A stretch of 31,683 nt of DNA. Source: an uncultured Duncaniella sp. Its GTDB lineage: Bacteria; Bacteroidota; Bacteroidia; Bacteroidales; Muribaculaceae. Location of the stretch: the NCBI GenBank assembly GCA_910578615.1, contig CAJTRI010000013.1, positions 32,758-64,440 on the forward strand. Direction: 5' to 3'. This document shows positions 9,857 through 17,715 of this stretch, one piece after another. The stretch's first letter is position 1; every line of letters begins with the position of its first letter. The notes under the pieces are model-generated. The model was not told the DNA's origin, made no database searches, and saw only the letters and a program-made list of their open reading frames with translations. Both the position numbers and the translations under genes were made by a program.

Positions 9857-11737
9857 TTATTTTCGTCTGTATCGGCTTGGGAAAGGTATGGCATTGGCTT
9901 GGAGGATGTTGCGGACAATGGCATGGCTGCGGCCGGGAGCTGATGCGCTCTGCCCGGTCTCATATGTTTCCGGCACGCCTGTGTTCCAGTCCAGAACCGA
10001 ACCGTCCTTGTAATATCGCAGTTCCTTGACGAATGTGGGGGGATCGGTGTCGGCGGTCTTCTTCTTTACTGCGTATGAACCGATATATTTGCGCATGTTA
10101 TCAATGTTGCGGAACTGGAATCCGTTGGCTTGTACAATCGTGTCGCCATACAGGTCTACCCGGCTCAGATTGGGCTTCCCGTCGGTATCATATGTCACAT
10201 AATGGAAATTACCTTTTTTGTCGAGCACAAAAAGAGGCCGGTCGTCCATGCCGTGGTCGTGTTTAGGGACTTCATCTCCGTGATAAGTGCCTCCGGCGCT
10301 TATTTGACGTAGGATGACCATGTTTCCCCCGGATGCATCTTTTTCGAACACATATTCATAGTCGATTTCGGTATTATCGTGTATGTAATCTTTGTATACG
10401 ATTTCTTTACACAGAAGCGTGCCGTCATCGAAACGATGTATCACTATGTCTCCATCGGCATCCTTTGTTACAATCTGGTTGTCGATAATGACGTCATATG
10501 TTCCGTCATCATGACGTTCTGTGACAATATTGCCATCCTCATCCCTGTCGAGTCCGAAAAAGGGATCGAGATCCACCTCGGCAAATGGCTGTATGTCGGC
10601 GATCCATGTAAGTTCGCTTGCATTGCGCTTCACGGGAAATTTATACCAGTAATTGCGCAAGAGGTCAAACGGCAGTCCGTCAGGAATCTCGGTTGACTGT
10701 ATATTATGGGTTTTGAAGTCGATGGTGTAAGAGTTGCCGTCTTTGTAAGTAACTTTAAGGGTGGAGCGTTCGGCTTCGGAGCGCCCGATATTTCGGTATT
10801 CCGGGACGTATATCACATAATGGCCGTCAGAGGCCCGTTTTTCAAGGAGTGCCTCTTGTGAGGTCTCCCATTCGGAGACTTCTGAGGGTAGGGTGGGTGT
10901 GGTCACATAGTCATCGTCAGGGCCGAATTTGACATAGTCATTCTGATGGGTAACCCCTTTGGGAGCCTTGTAGGCTTTGGTGTTGTATCGGATGAGCCGT
11001 ACTTCTGTAATCGGAGCAACCGTTCCGGGTGCATCATAAACTTCGATCTTGGCATATGCACGCAGCAACCAAAGAGGGGTAGGGTGAACCACAGGTTTTT
11101 CGTGTTCGAATTTCACATTGTCATACTGTGTCACCCCGAACATAGGCAGACGGTCGGCAGCTGTCAGTTCGGCCGGTGAAGGTGTGTAGCCGGCCACTCC
11201 TTCTGTTGTTGCAAGAAGGTCGGAAATCGTGGTCTCATCTGCCATGAGCGATGCGGTTGATGGATATTGCCTCCAATTGGCAAGCATAACGACCTTGAAT
11301 GACACTCCCGATTGGACATTTTCAATCAAGCGGTCAACCCTGAACCTCAATTCGTAAGTCTTGTAGTCGTCAGTGGTATCGATAGGAATCAATGAATACT
11401 CTTCAAGTGGGGCGATCAGTTTGTCATCTATTGTAAACAGATATAGTCGCAAGTCAGGGTAAAGAGGGTCGATATGTATATAGGATTCGAAGTCAGATCC
11501 CGGCTGATAGGTTTCATCGGGTGACGGAACATCTCCTGTTGCCCTCGAAGAGTCACTACCTGCCGAATTACCCAATCGGACATACACTCCCATCACACAC
11601 TCTCCTTCCGGCATGAATGCCTCATCTGTTGACGAACATGCGCCCACAACTGTAACTCCGCCAATGAGCACGGCACATGCCATCCGGGTGATAATATGTC
11701 GTAATGTAAAGATCATTTTGATTTTTAAAAATCTCAT
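9857..11737 (-). CDS. Mfa-like accessory pilin lipoprotein with long C-terminal extension
   Basis: This 626-aa lipoprotein has lipobox VVGAC (Cys34 from the first Met; Cys27 if translation starts at the in-frame ATG at 11716, which gives a more normal signal peptide). After the Cys come strand CVMGVYVRL and Arg65 in GSDSSRATGD, the processing pattern also seen in the major pilin. Residues about 47-390 form a two-domain fimbrillin-like region ending in PFAEVDLDPFFGL, the position where shorter relatives stop. About 230 further residues follow, with repeated D-G-turn units (DEDGNIV, DDGTYDVII, DADGDIVIHRFDDGT, DKKGNFHYV, DTDGKPN) and the ending YYKDGSVLDWNTG. The gene lies 38 nt after the anchor gene and 68 nt before the adhesin gene. 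A role as minor shaft or adaptor subunit is inferred. Confidence 0.78.
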   Translation of the reverse strand: MRFLKIKMIFTLRHIITRMACAVLIGGVTVVGACSSTDEAFMPEGECVMGVYVRLGNSAGSDSSRATGDVPSPDETYQPGSDFESYIHIDPLYPDLRLYLFTIDDKLIAPLEEYSLIPIDTTDDYKTYELRFRVDRLIENVQSGVSFKVVMLANWRQYPSTASLMADETTISDLLATTEGVAGYTPSPAELTAADRLPMFGVTQYDNVKFEHEKPVVHPTPLWLLRAYAKIEVYDAPGTVAPITEVRLIRYNTKAYKAPKGVTHQNDYVKFGPDDDYVTTPTLPSEVSEWETSQEALLEKRASDGHYVIYVPEYRNIGRSEAERSTLKVTYKDGNSYTIDFKTHNIQSTEIPDGLPFDLLRNYWYKFPVKRNASELTWIADIQPFAEVDLDPFFGLDRDEDGNIVTERHDDGTYDVIIDNQIVTKDADGDIVIHRFDDGTLLCKEIVYKDYIHDNTEIDYEYVFEKDASGGNMVILRQISAGGTYHGDEVPKHDHGMDDRPLFVLDKKGNFHYVTYDTDGKPNLSRVDLYGDTIVQANGFQFRNIDNMRKYIGSYAVKKKTADTDPPTFVKELRYYKDGSVLDWNTGVPETYETGQSASAPGRSHAIVRNILQANAIPFPSRYRRK

Positions 11738-11775
11738 ATTGACATTTCGTTTCCCCTCATATCATTGTGGGAAGA

Positions 11776-12834
11776 TCAGAGATCATCGATATTATTGAAG
11801 CGTACGTCCCAGTCGTTGACTTTTATGTGGAGGTTATAGAATCTGTCCTTTTCGTCAAGAAGGAAGTAGAATGCCCAGCGTGATTCACGGTCGAGGTATT
11901 CTTGGAGCGGCATTGATGCCCCGTCGGAGGTGTCCCGGCCGGCCCGGGTGTTCTGTTGTTGAGCCTGTCTGACGAGCCATATAAGGTCGAGGTCGAGGAC
12001 TTCGGTAGAGTTTTCGGTATTGGTGATGATAAGTCTCGGCTGTCCTTTTTCGGAGGCTACGAGACGTCCTGTCGACAGTTGTGCATAGGCGTTGGTCAGG
12101 GATGTTCCGTCAGGGAACATGCCCATGTCGGTGGTGCCTTTCGCCCATGAGTGGTAGATGGCGGTGCCGTTGTCTATGAGCGAGTTGTCATGGGCCATGA
12201 GGGTGTTGTCGGCGTGTATCTCGAATTTGAATTTATCAGGGTCTACGGGGGAGCCGTCAAGGTGTTGGAGTATCACGCGTATGTTGTTGGTGTTTTTGCG
12301 CATCTCCACCGTGGCCCGGTCATAGACGAGGGCGGTGCCGCTGACTGTGATTTCGGCGGTGCCCCAGAAATGGTCATGGAGAGGGGCGTCAGGCTGTGTG
12401 GCCAGTCCGGCCGCCATGACCTCGGTGTTGACTGTGGTGTATTGCGTGCCGGCTGCCGGGATCGAGCCTGCGGGGTGACGGAAGGATGCCTTGTCACATT
12501 CCATGCCGCCGTAGGCCAGAATGTGGTATGTTCCTGCCGGAAGGTCAAGCTTCATTCGCCACTCCTCGTCGGCAAGTACAGGGCTTGTCTCGGTGCGTGT
12601 TGCCACGTAGTTGCCATCGTTGTCATATATGTAGACGGTGAGACAGTCTACGGCATACATGAATGAGTTACCTCGCTCCATGTGGTAGTCATATATGAAT
12701 CGGAGTTCCGCGCCGGAGGCACATTCGGGGAGGTCGTCATAGACCATGTCGGAACATGACGAGACACTTACGGCGGCAATAATCGCGAGTCCGGCTGAGA
12801 GGGCGTATATATGAAGATTTTTAAGAATATCCAT
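11776..12834 (-). CDS. Mfa2/FimB-family pilus anchor lipoprotein
   Basis: The 352-aa product matches the FimB/Mfa2 family, which anchors Bacteroidales pili in the outer membrane and limits their length. The lipobox is VSSC with Cys27. The family signature follows: DDLPEC, then LRFIYDYHMERGNSF, VDCLTVYIYDNDGNYV and the first-domain end LPAGTYHILAYGG. Unlike the other pilin-like proteins of this operon, there is no Arg in a Ser/Gly linker just after the first strand, as expected for an uncleaved anchor. The C-terminus ends in NLHIKVNDWDVRFNN, similar to the closing strand of the family. It follows the major pilin after a 176-nt gap with a hairpin and C-rich RNA, and has a 38-nt gap to the next gene. 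The assignment is strong at family level. Confidence 0.88.
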   Translation of the reverse strand: MDILKNLHIYALSAGLAIIAAVSVSSCSDMVYDDLPECASGAELRFIYDYHMERGNSFMYAVDCLTVYIYDNDGNYVATRTETSPVLADEEWRMKLDLPAGTYHILAYGGMECDKASFRHPAGSIPAAGTQYTTVNTEVMAAGLATQPDAPLHDHFWGTAEITVSGTALVYDRATVEMRKNTNNIRVILQHLDGSPVDPDKFKFEIHADNTLMAHDNSLIDNGTAIYHSWAKGTTDMGMFPDGTSLTNAYAQLSTGRLVASEKGQPRLIITNTENSTEVLDLDLIWLVRQAQQQNTRAGRDTSDGASMPLQEYLDRESRWAFYFLLDEKDRFYNLHIKVNDWDVRFNNIDDL

Positions 12835-12860
12835 TTTCAGGTGTCAGTTTTGTCTTACTG

Positions 12861-12985
12861 ATTTTGTGGAGGAGAAGGGATGGGGCGGTGGAGAGGGTTT
12901 GGGATGGGGAGAGTTAGGGATATTGGTTAAGGAGGGATGGGGGAGATGCCCGGGGCCAAGGACAGGAGCCTGTGGCCCCGGGCAT
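12861..12985 (-). promoter_or_regulatory. Hairpin plus C-rich rut-like spacer between major pilin and anchor genes
   Basis: In the minus-strand transcript, a hairpin (13-bp perfect stem, ATGCCCGGGGCCA at 12946-12958 with its complement at 12973-12985, plus a shorter inner stem) lies just after the major pilin gene. It is followed by RNA from about 12945 to 12861 that is more than half C with a single G (paired with the C at 12886). Long C-rich, G-poor, unstructured RNA is the recognised feature of Rho loading sites. No U tract follows the hairpin. Confidence 0.6.
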
Positions 12986-13010
12986 AAAGGTTGTTGTGAA
13001 TATCAGTCTG

Positions 13011-14846
13011 TTAGAATTCGATATTGTTCACACGGACAGTCCAGGGAAGAACCTGTACATGGAGTTCCATAAACAGTTCGGCTTCTTCATCGGGGGTATC
13101 AGGATCGAATGGATCGGGGTCGTTGCCGGGACGGAACGGATGGCCGAGACGCTTGATGTTGGTTACGGCAAGCTTGTATACGTTATTTCGTACTACCGCG
13201 AACTCCATCGGACCCATGATGTCATTCTGGTTATTGTTGTTGTGACGGTTCCAATAATAGTAATAACAGAAGTATCCGCCATGGCCGTCTCCTCCGTCAG
13301 CTACATATCCGTATTTGGCAAATCCGGCAGTTTTGACAGCGGCGTTGGTTTGAGTCTTGGTGAGAGTCTTCCATGTGTCCTCCGTTATTTGCTCCTCGGT
13401 ATCAAGAGAGGAATCCTTTTCCACAGCGTTTTTATAAGCGATGGCTATACCGCTTTCGGGAACGGCTTTTGCATATGCGCGCACATCAGACCAAGAGCCT
13501 ATAAGCTGGCCTTGGTAGGCGAAGATGTCGAATTGGTCGGCCATGCGTCTGCCCACACCTATGGTTTCGTCAGCAGCATATATTTCGGCTTTGAAAACAA
13601 CACCGGTGGATATAAAGGCTTTCTGATTGTTGGGGCCGGCAGGGATGGTGTTGGGGAGGACGTAACGCCAGTAGCTGTATTTTCCGTCATATTTTGTCTG
13701 ATTGAGGACTTCCTCAATGTTGACGCCGTCCCAGCGTGTGTTGCTTATTACCCCAGACTCAGAAATGTCGTAGTCGTTTACCCAGTAATAGAAATACGGA
13801 TCATAGTCTTCTTTTTCGTCTTTTCCTGCAATGTTCTTCTTGAAGTCATAGCCGGGAGACACTACGTAATTGGCATCGCCGTTACTTGTCATATATTCAC
13901 GACCGCCTATCATGAAGTTGGCTCCGGTGGGTGTTCCGTCATCGGACACGCGGCGGAAGAGGTAGAAATCCTTGCTCATATTGACAAGGGCCATGCGGTG
14001 GAGCTTGGTGCGGATCTCAGGCTGGCTTTCGTTGTTTTCATCCCCGGTTTTGGCTTCGGCTATTACGTAATAGTAGGGGTTCTCAGTTGTCCCGTCGCCT
14101 TGTACTTTTGAACCATCGATTTTTGCAGCATAGTCAAATCGGGCTACCGCACGTTCCACTGTTATAGGCTTGGCTGCCGATGCAAGGGGGAACTTGTTAT
14201 TTTCATCACCATATTTCCCGTTGTTGATGTCAGATTCGGTAGGTATGGTTGATTGATACTTTGTCGAATTGGTCATCAGGAACTTTCCGTTCTCCCAATA
14301 CGGGATGTTTTTTGCATTGGTAGTCTTGATAACCTCGTCAAGCCAGTTGAGGTTGGCGTTGATACCTGCCTGTCCTATGGATGCGTCAATATCAGTTGTA
14401 TAGTTGCATATTACATAGACGTTTACATTGGAGATATTGTGGAGTTTGTAGTGGTTGAGAAGGGCTGAGCGCTGGAACTTGGCTGTTATCGGCGTGGCTG
14501 CGGTAATCTCGGTAGGATCGATTGCATCGGCCCATTTGGCTATGAAACATATGTCTTTGCCATATTCGTCAGCACCCACGAGAAGCACCATGACGTTAGA
14601 GACCGTGTTTTCGGCCGTTTGTCCGATTTCCGTACCGTCTGTTGAGACGTCTTCATCATCTTTGTCGGTCGTTGAGCTGCGGCTGCCGTTAGGACTTGGC
14701 ACTGTGATGTTGAGATCCATATAGACCTTTTCGCCATTGTCGACGATTTCCGTGCCGTTGTCGGGGGCCGGATCATCTGATGAGCATGCGGTTGTCGCAC
14801 AGGCAAGCATAAATGCGGCAATTCCGAGATAGAATTTTGTTTTCAT
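13011..14846 (-). CDS. Mfa1-like major pilin (type V pilus shaft subunit)
   Basis: The 611-aa lipoprotein precursor is the likely shaft subunit. The lipobox is ATTAC with Cys21, followed by SSDD. Strand KVYMDLNITVP (about 40-50) precedes Arg56 in PNGSRSSTTD, a plausible processing site that would free the groove for donor-strand exchange. The C-terminal domain matches the Mfa1 family: YCYYYYWNRHNNNN, DIMGPMEFAVVRNNVYKLAV, IKRLGHP and the final strand LPWTVRVNNIEF, which would be the donor or closing strand. The central part is variable, with many Asp/Asn loops. It follows the DUF3868 gene by 49 nt, and a hairpin plus C-rich spacer separates it from the anchor gene, so it may be made in excess. 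P. gingivalis Mfa1 is processed by gingipains; the protease here is not in the window. Confidence 0.9.
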   Translation of the reverse strand: MKTKFYLGIAAFMLACATTACSSDDPAPDNGTEIVDNGEKVYMDLNITVPSPNGSRSSTTDKDDEDVSTDGTEIGQTAENTVSNVMVLLVGADEYGKDICFIAKWADAIDPTEITAATPITAKFQRSALLNHYKLHNISNVNVYVICNYTTDIDASIGQAGINANLNWLDEVIKTTNAKNIPYWENGKFLMTNSTKYQSTIPTESDINNGKYGDENNKFPLASAAKPITVERAVARFDYAAKIDGSKVQGDGTTENPYYYVIAEAKTGDENNESQPEIRTKLHRMALVNMSKDFYLFRRVSDDGTPTGANFMIGGREYMTSNGDANYVVSPGYDFKKNIAGKDEKEDYDPYFYYWVNDYDISESGVISNTRWDGVNIEEVLNQTKYDGKYSYWRYVLPNTIPAGPNNQKAFISTGVVFKAEIYAADETIGVGRRMADQFDIFAYQGQLIGSWSDVRAYAKAVPESGIAIAYKNAVEKDSSLDTEEQITEDTWKTLTKTQTNAAVKTAGFAKYGYVADGGDGHGGYFCYYYYWNRHNNNNQNDIMGPMEFAVVRNNVYKLAVTNIKRLGHPFRPGNDPDPFDPDTPDEEAELFMELHVQVLPWTVRVNNIEF

Positions 14847-14895
14847 TGCTCTTTTTGTGTGAAAGATTTACTATGATTTGTGATTAATGTTCTCG

Positions 14896-16341
14896 TTATT
14901 TTTTCATCAGGTATTTTGTCTGCTCGATGGCTGCGGGTGCTTCGGCTATTTTCAGTTTTGCAGCCTGTTTGAAATATTCTATGGCTTTTTCATAGTCTCC
15001 CTGCATTGCGGCAAGGTTTCCGCGTGTGTATATGGCCTGCGGGGTGTCGCCGGCTTTTTCGAGATAGCGCGATGCCGATGAGGTGTCGCCTCGGTTGATG
15101 GCACATGCCGCAGCGTTGAGGTTGGCGGTCTCAGATTCGGGATACATGCGCACGGCAGTCTCAAAGAGGTCGTTGTAGGTCTTTGATCCGGGGTCGAGGG
15201 TGCGGGCTGCGGCAAAGAACTCTTCGAGGCTGAGATTCTGGGGTCTTGTGTACATGACCTCTATGATTTCGGCCGGGTCGGAATAGGAACGAACTGTGTA
15301 GTCAATCTTATAATCGGAGTGTCGGAGGGCCGGATATACATTTGCCAGAAGGAAGGCGTATTCCTTGGGGTAGGATGTGCGTATCTTTGCATCGCGGGGA
15401 TCCGGGGCAAGAGGCCCGTTGATGATTGCAAGTATCTCGTCCTTATGGGCTATGTTGGATTTCTCCACATATTCCCGCAGTCCTTCCCAGTCCTCAGGCT
15501 CATAGGAGGTGGTTATGAAGCCGGGTTTGAAACTGTAAAGGGTCTCCACGTATGTTTTCAGGGATTCGGTTCGGCCTTTGGCGAGACGGACATTGTTGTC
15601 CCAAGGGCCTTCGGGTGATGCGAATCCCTTGATTGACAGAGCCGTTATCGTGACATCCCTGTCGTTGCGGACGGAGTCGATGGAGGCTTGTATCTTGCCG
15701 AGTTCCGCATAGTTGCCGCGATAGTCGGGACGGATCTCGGTGCGGTTGACGGGGAAGTCCACGAATGCTCGTCCGCGTAGCTCGCGTGTCTTCACAGCCT
15801 CTGCCGTGGGAGCTATGTATAGAGGCACGGCCTTGAATGTGCGCAGAGCGAAGTCTATTGTGGAGATATATTGTGTGTTTTCGCTTATCTTGCCTTTGCA
15901 GCATCCGAGGATGCGTTCGCGTAGTTCTAGGGTCGAGGTCTCCATCCACTGTTTGTAGGGCAGCGACACGGAGTAGGGTATGGTCATGCCGTCGCGGAAT
16001 CGGTAGAGCCGGAGGCTGTCTGAGAGCGTCTCGCGACGCTGGGCCTGTACGTAGCGGCTGTGTCCGGCCACTATGAGCGCCGGAAGCGCGGTTTCTGAGC
16101 CGTCACTGCCCACTATCACCGGCGAAAGCCTTATCTCGCGGTTGGAGCTCATGTCGATGCTGTCAAAAGACAGGGTGAAACCGCAGTTGAGAAATGATTC
16201 CGAACGTTCGATATTCACTCCCGATACCCCCACGCTCGATGTTGAGGCTGTGATGTCAGTTAGGGCAGTGGCCGAGGCGTTATGGGCGGCCGTCATGGCG
16301 ATCAGGCCGTAGCCGAATATGATGAATGCTGGTTTTTTCAT
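14896..16341 (-). CDS. DUF3868 / OmpA-like / TPR protein of the pilus operon
   Basis: The 481-aa product starts with a Sec signal peptide (MKKPAFIIFGYGLIAMTAAHN) without a lipobox. The N-terminal about 200 residues have the beta-rich look of DUF3868 (FTLSFDSIDMSSNREIRLSPVIVG, then ALPALIVAGHSRYVQAQR). An OmpA-like segment at about 205-275 contains LSIKGFASPEGPWDNNVRLAKGRTESLKTYV, typical of the peptidoglycan-associated OmpA-like region in this family. The C-terminus from about 380 has two or three TPR-like helices (NLNAAACAINRGDTSSASRYLEKAG, NLAAMQGDYEKAIEYFKQAAKL). It lies between the DUF3575 gene (14 nt) and the major pilin gene (49 nt). Proteins of this type commonly accompany Mfa-like operons; a periplasmic or outer-membrane assembly or cell-wall-linking role is inferred, not demonstrated. 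Confidence 0.82.
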   Translation of the reverse strand: MKKPAFIIFGYGLIAMTAAHNASATALTDITASTSSVGVSGVNIERSESFLNCGFTLSFDSIDMSSNREIRLSPVIVGSDGSETALPALIVAGHSRYVQAQRRETLSDSLRLYRFRDGMTIPYSVSLPYKQWMETSTLELRERILGCCKGKISENTQYISTIDFALRTFKAVPLYIAPTAEAVKTRELRGRAFVDFPVNRTEIRPDYRGNYAELGKIQASIDSVRNDRDVTITALSIKGFASPEGPWDNNVRLAKGRTESLKTYVETLYSFKPGFITTSYEPEDWEGLREYVEKSNIAHKDEILAIINGPLAPDPRDAKIRTSYPKEYAFLLANVYPALRHSDYKIDYTVRSYSDPAEIIEVMYTRPQNLSLEEFFAAARTLDPGSKTYNDLFETAVRMYPESETANLNAAACAINRGDTSSASRYLEKAGDTPQAIYTRGNLAAMQGDYEKAIEYFKQAAKLKIAEAPAAIEQTKYLMKK

Positions 16342-16355
16342 TGGTTCACCGGTGG

Positions 16356-16952
16356 TTAGAATACGTATACTATGTTTATCGCGGCTTTGGTGGGGCCTAC
16401 ATAGTTGTGAGGTTTGTTGCTACGTGTCTTTGAGCCACATATGGCACAGGGATATTCGTCATATCGTGTATATACCCATCCCAGCCCTATCTCGGCCTCG
16501 AAGTTCCAGTGTTTCGAAAGGCGCCATGCGTATCCGTAGGCAATGCCCGCGCCGGCAAACCATCCTTGGAACCGATTGTCGCTAAGCTGGCTGAAATCCG
16601 TTCCGAGAAACTTGATGCCGTTTTTGATACCGCCTATATTGTACTGGCCTCCGAGTAGATGTGCCGCTACGAAATGTCCTCCTATCGCATCGCAGAACCA
16701 GTAACGGGCCTCGGGCTGTATGCGCCAGTGCTTCCAGCGTTTGCCCCCTGAGAGAGTCCAGGCGTTGATGCTCGCAGAGACATCGACTGACCATTTAGGG
16801 GCTACGGATACCTCTAATCCGAGATTGGGGGATAGGGCGGCATCGTAGATAAGGTTGGTCTTTAAGGCCACATCGTTATCGGAGGCTTTTGAGAGTGATG
16901 AGCCGAGCACGAATATCGCAACGACTGTCAACAGTCTATATATCATAGCCAT
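16356..16952 (-). CDS. DUF3575 outer-membrane barrel-like protein
   Basis: This is the first gene of the pilus operon. I start it at 16952 (198 aa) because MAMIYRLLTVVAIFVLGSSLSKA is a clean signal peptide; the reading frame extends 21 codons further upstream with no signal-like features. The mature part opens with VALKTNLIYDAALSPNLGLEVSVAPKWSVDVSA, the DUF3575 signature, then WRIQPEARYWF, GHFVAAHLLGGQYN, GWFAGAGIAYGYAWRLSKHWNFEAEIGLGW and a final strand AAINIVYVF ending in an aromatic residue. Alternating strands and the terminal Phe fit a small 8-strand outer-membrane barrel. A Cys pair sits in YPCAICGSKT. The operon position suggests a part in pilus export or anchoring, but no activity is known to me. 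Confidence 0.85.
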   Translation of the reverse strand: MAMIYRLLTVVAIFVLGSSLSKASDNDVALKTNLIYDAALSPNLGLEVSVAPKWSVDVSASINAWTLSGGKRWKHWRIQPEARYWFCDAIGGHFVAAHLLGGQYNIGGIKNGIKFLGTDFSQLSDNRFQGWFAGAGIAYGYAWRLSKHWNFEAEIGLGWVYTRYDEYPCAICGSKTRSNKPHNYVGPTKAAINIVYVF

Positions 16953-17261
16953 CGTTATGTTTGTTAAGTAATGGTGTCTAAATTTTAGTGCGAATATGTA
17001 GATGGGGCATGACATAGCCCTCGGTCAGAAAGAGGGAACCCTATGTATGCACGAACTCAATCGCAGACTCTCGGGAGGCCATGACGCTCCTTCGGAATAG
17101 ATTAAGAAAATGATTGATTTCACTACGTCCAATCATATGCTTGAATGATGTAATAATGTCGAAAGTTAAAAAGTTAGATAACTCTGAAAAACAAATAATT
17201 TAATTTCCAAAATTATCATAAATACTAATGGTTTATCGAGGGCTAACAATAAAGCAGCACA

Positions 17262-17293
17262 CAAAAGTAACATAAATTCCTCACCTGTAAAAG
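17262..17293 (-). promoter_or_regulatory. Candidate promoter of the pilus operon
   Basis: On the minus strand, TACTTTTG (17269 down to 17262) matches TAnnTTTG, and CTTT lies about 20 nt upstream (17293-17290), a weak -33 box. The leader would be about 300 nt. A second TAnnTTTG match, TAATTTTG at 17215-17208, has no clear -33 box. Confidence 0.35.
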
Positions 17294-17368
17294 TGTATCT
17301 GATTTGCAAGCCTCGGATTTTGCACTTATTAAATATAGTTAAAAGCGATGTGTGGGTGTATTTTAAAT

Positions 17369-17377
17369 GGGGGGGGG
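17369..17377. repeat. Homopolymer tract of nine G
   Basis: Nine consecutive G (C on the other strand) sit in otherwise AT-rich DNA, about 75 bp upstream of the candidate pilus promoter and about 290 bp upstream of the TonB-receptor promoter. Tracts of this kind can vary in length by slippage. Confidence 0.85.
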
Positions 17378-17669
17378 TAATTTGTTGATTTTCAATGTAT
17401 TGTGTGCTAAAATTCGATGCTTTTTGATGTATTCTCGCATTATGTTTTATTAAATATTTTAGAATGTGTATTTATGATTATTTAACAGATGCGCAGCCGT
17501 TAATATCTGCATCACCAAGGCTGTATGAGACATGAGGAGACGGCATCCAGTGCTATCTGTTTGCCGGCGGAAGATGTTGGAAATAGAAACGAACAGATTA
17601 AAGATGAACAAATCTTTCATAAGATTTACATTCGTAGGTTATAAGCAGGATGTTTTTTCATCCCGCAGA

Positions 17670-17699
17670 TTGGATTTTACGGCAAAAGCACTAAATTTG
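17670..17699 (+). promoter_or_regulatory. Promoter of the TonB receptor / GLPGLI operon
   Basis: TTG at 17670-17672 and TAAATTTG at 17692-17699 are 19 nt apart, a good match to the Bacteroides consensus. Transcription would start near 17706, leaving only about 10 nt before the ATG at 17716. Confidence 0.65.
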
Positions 17700-17715
17700 C
17701 AATAGAATAGGTTAG

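Larger units (their letters stand above)
16953..17715. promoter_or_regulatory. Divergent control region between pilus and TonB-receptor operons
   Basis: This 763-bp gene-free stretch is AT-rich. It holds a weak candidate promoter for the pilus operon, a G9 tract, and a good promoter for the TonB receptor at its right end. Small hairpins are visible: CATAG-CCCTC with GAGGG-CTATG (17013-17045), ATGATTG/CAATCAT (17110-17136) and AAATCTT/AAGATTT (17610-17627). I saw no pair of long inverted repeats that would mark an invertible promoter, and no ORF with coding character. Confidence 0.55.

Noticed and set aside
12151..12666. 171-codon + strand ORF across the anchor gene
   Set aside because: It is antisense to the Mfa2/FimB-like gene with no features of its own.
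12972..14111. 379-codon ORF on the + strand across the major pilin gene
   Set aside because: It is antisense to the clear Mfa1-like gene and begins in the attenuator hairpin; the hydrophobic translation is what antisense of Asp/Asn-rich sequence gives.
16953..17715. Invertible promoter upstream of the pilus operon
   Set aside because: Such switches need paired inverted repeats of about 12 bp or more some 100-300 bp apart. I found only 5-10 bp local hairpins and no invertase gene nearby.
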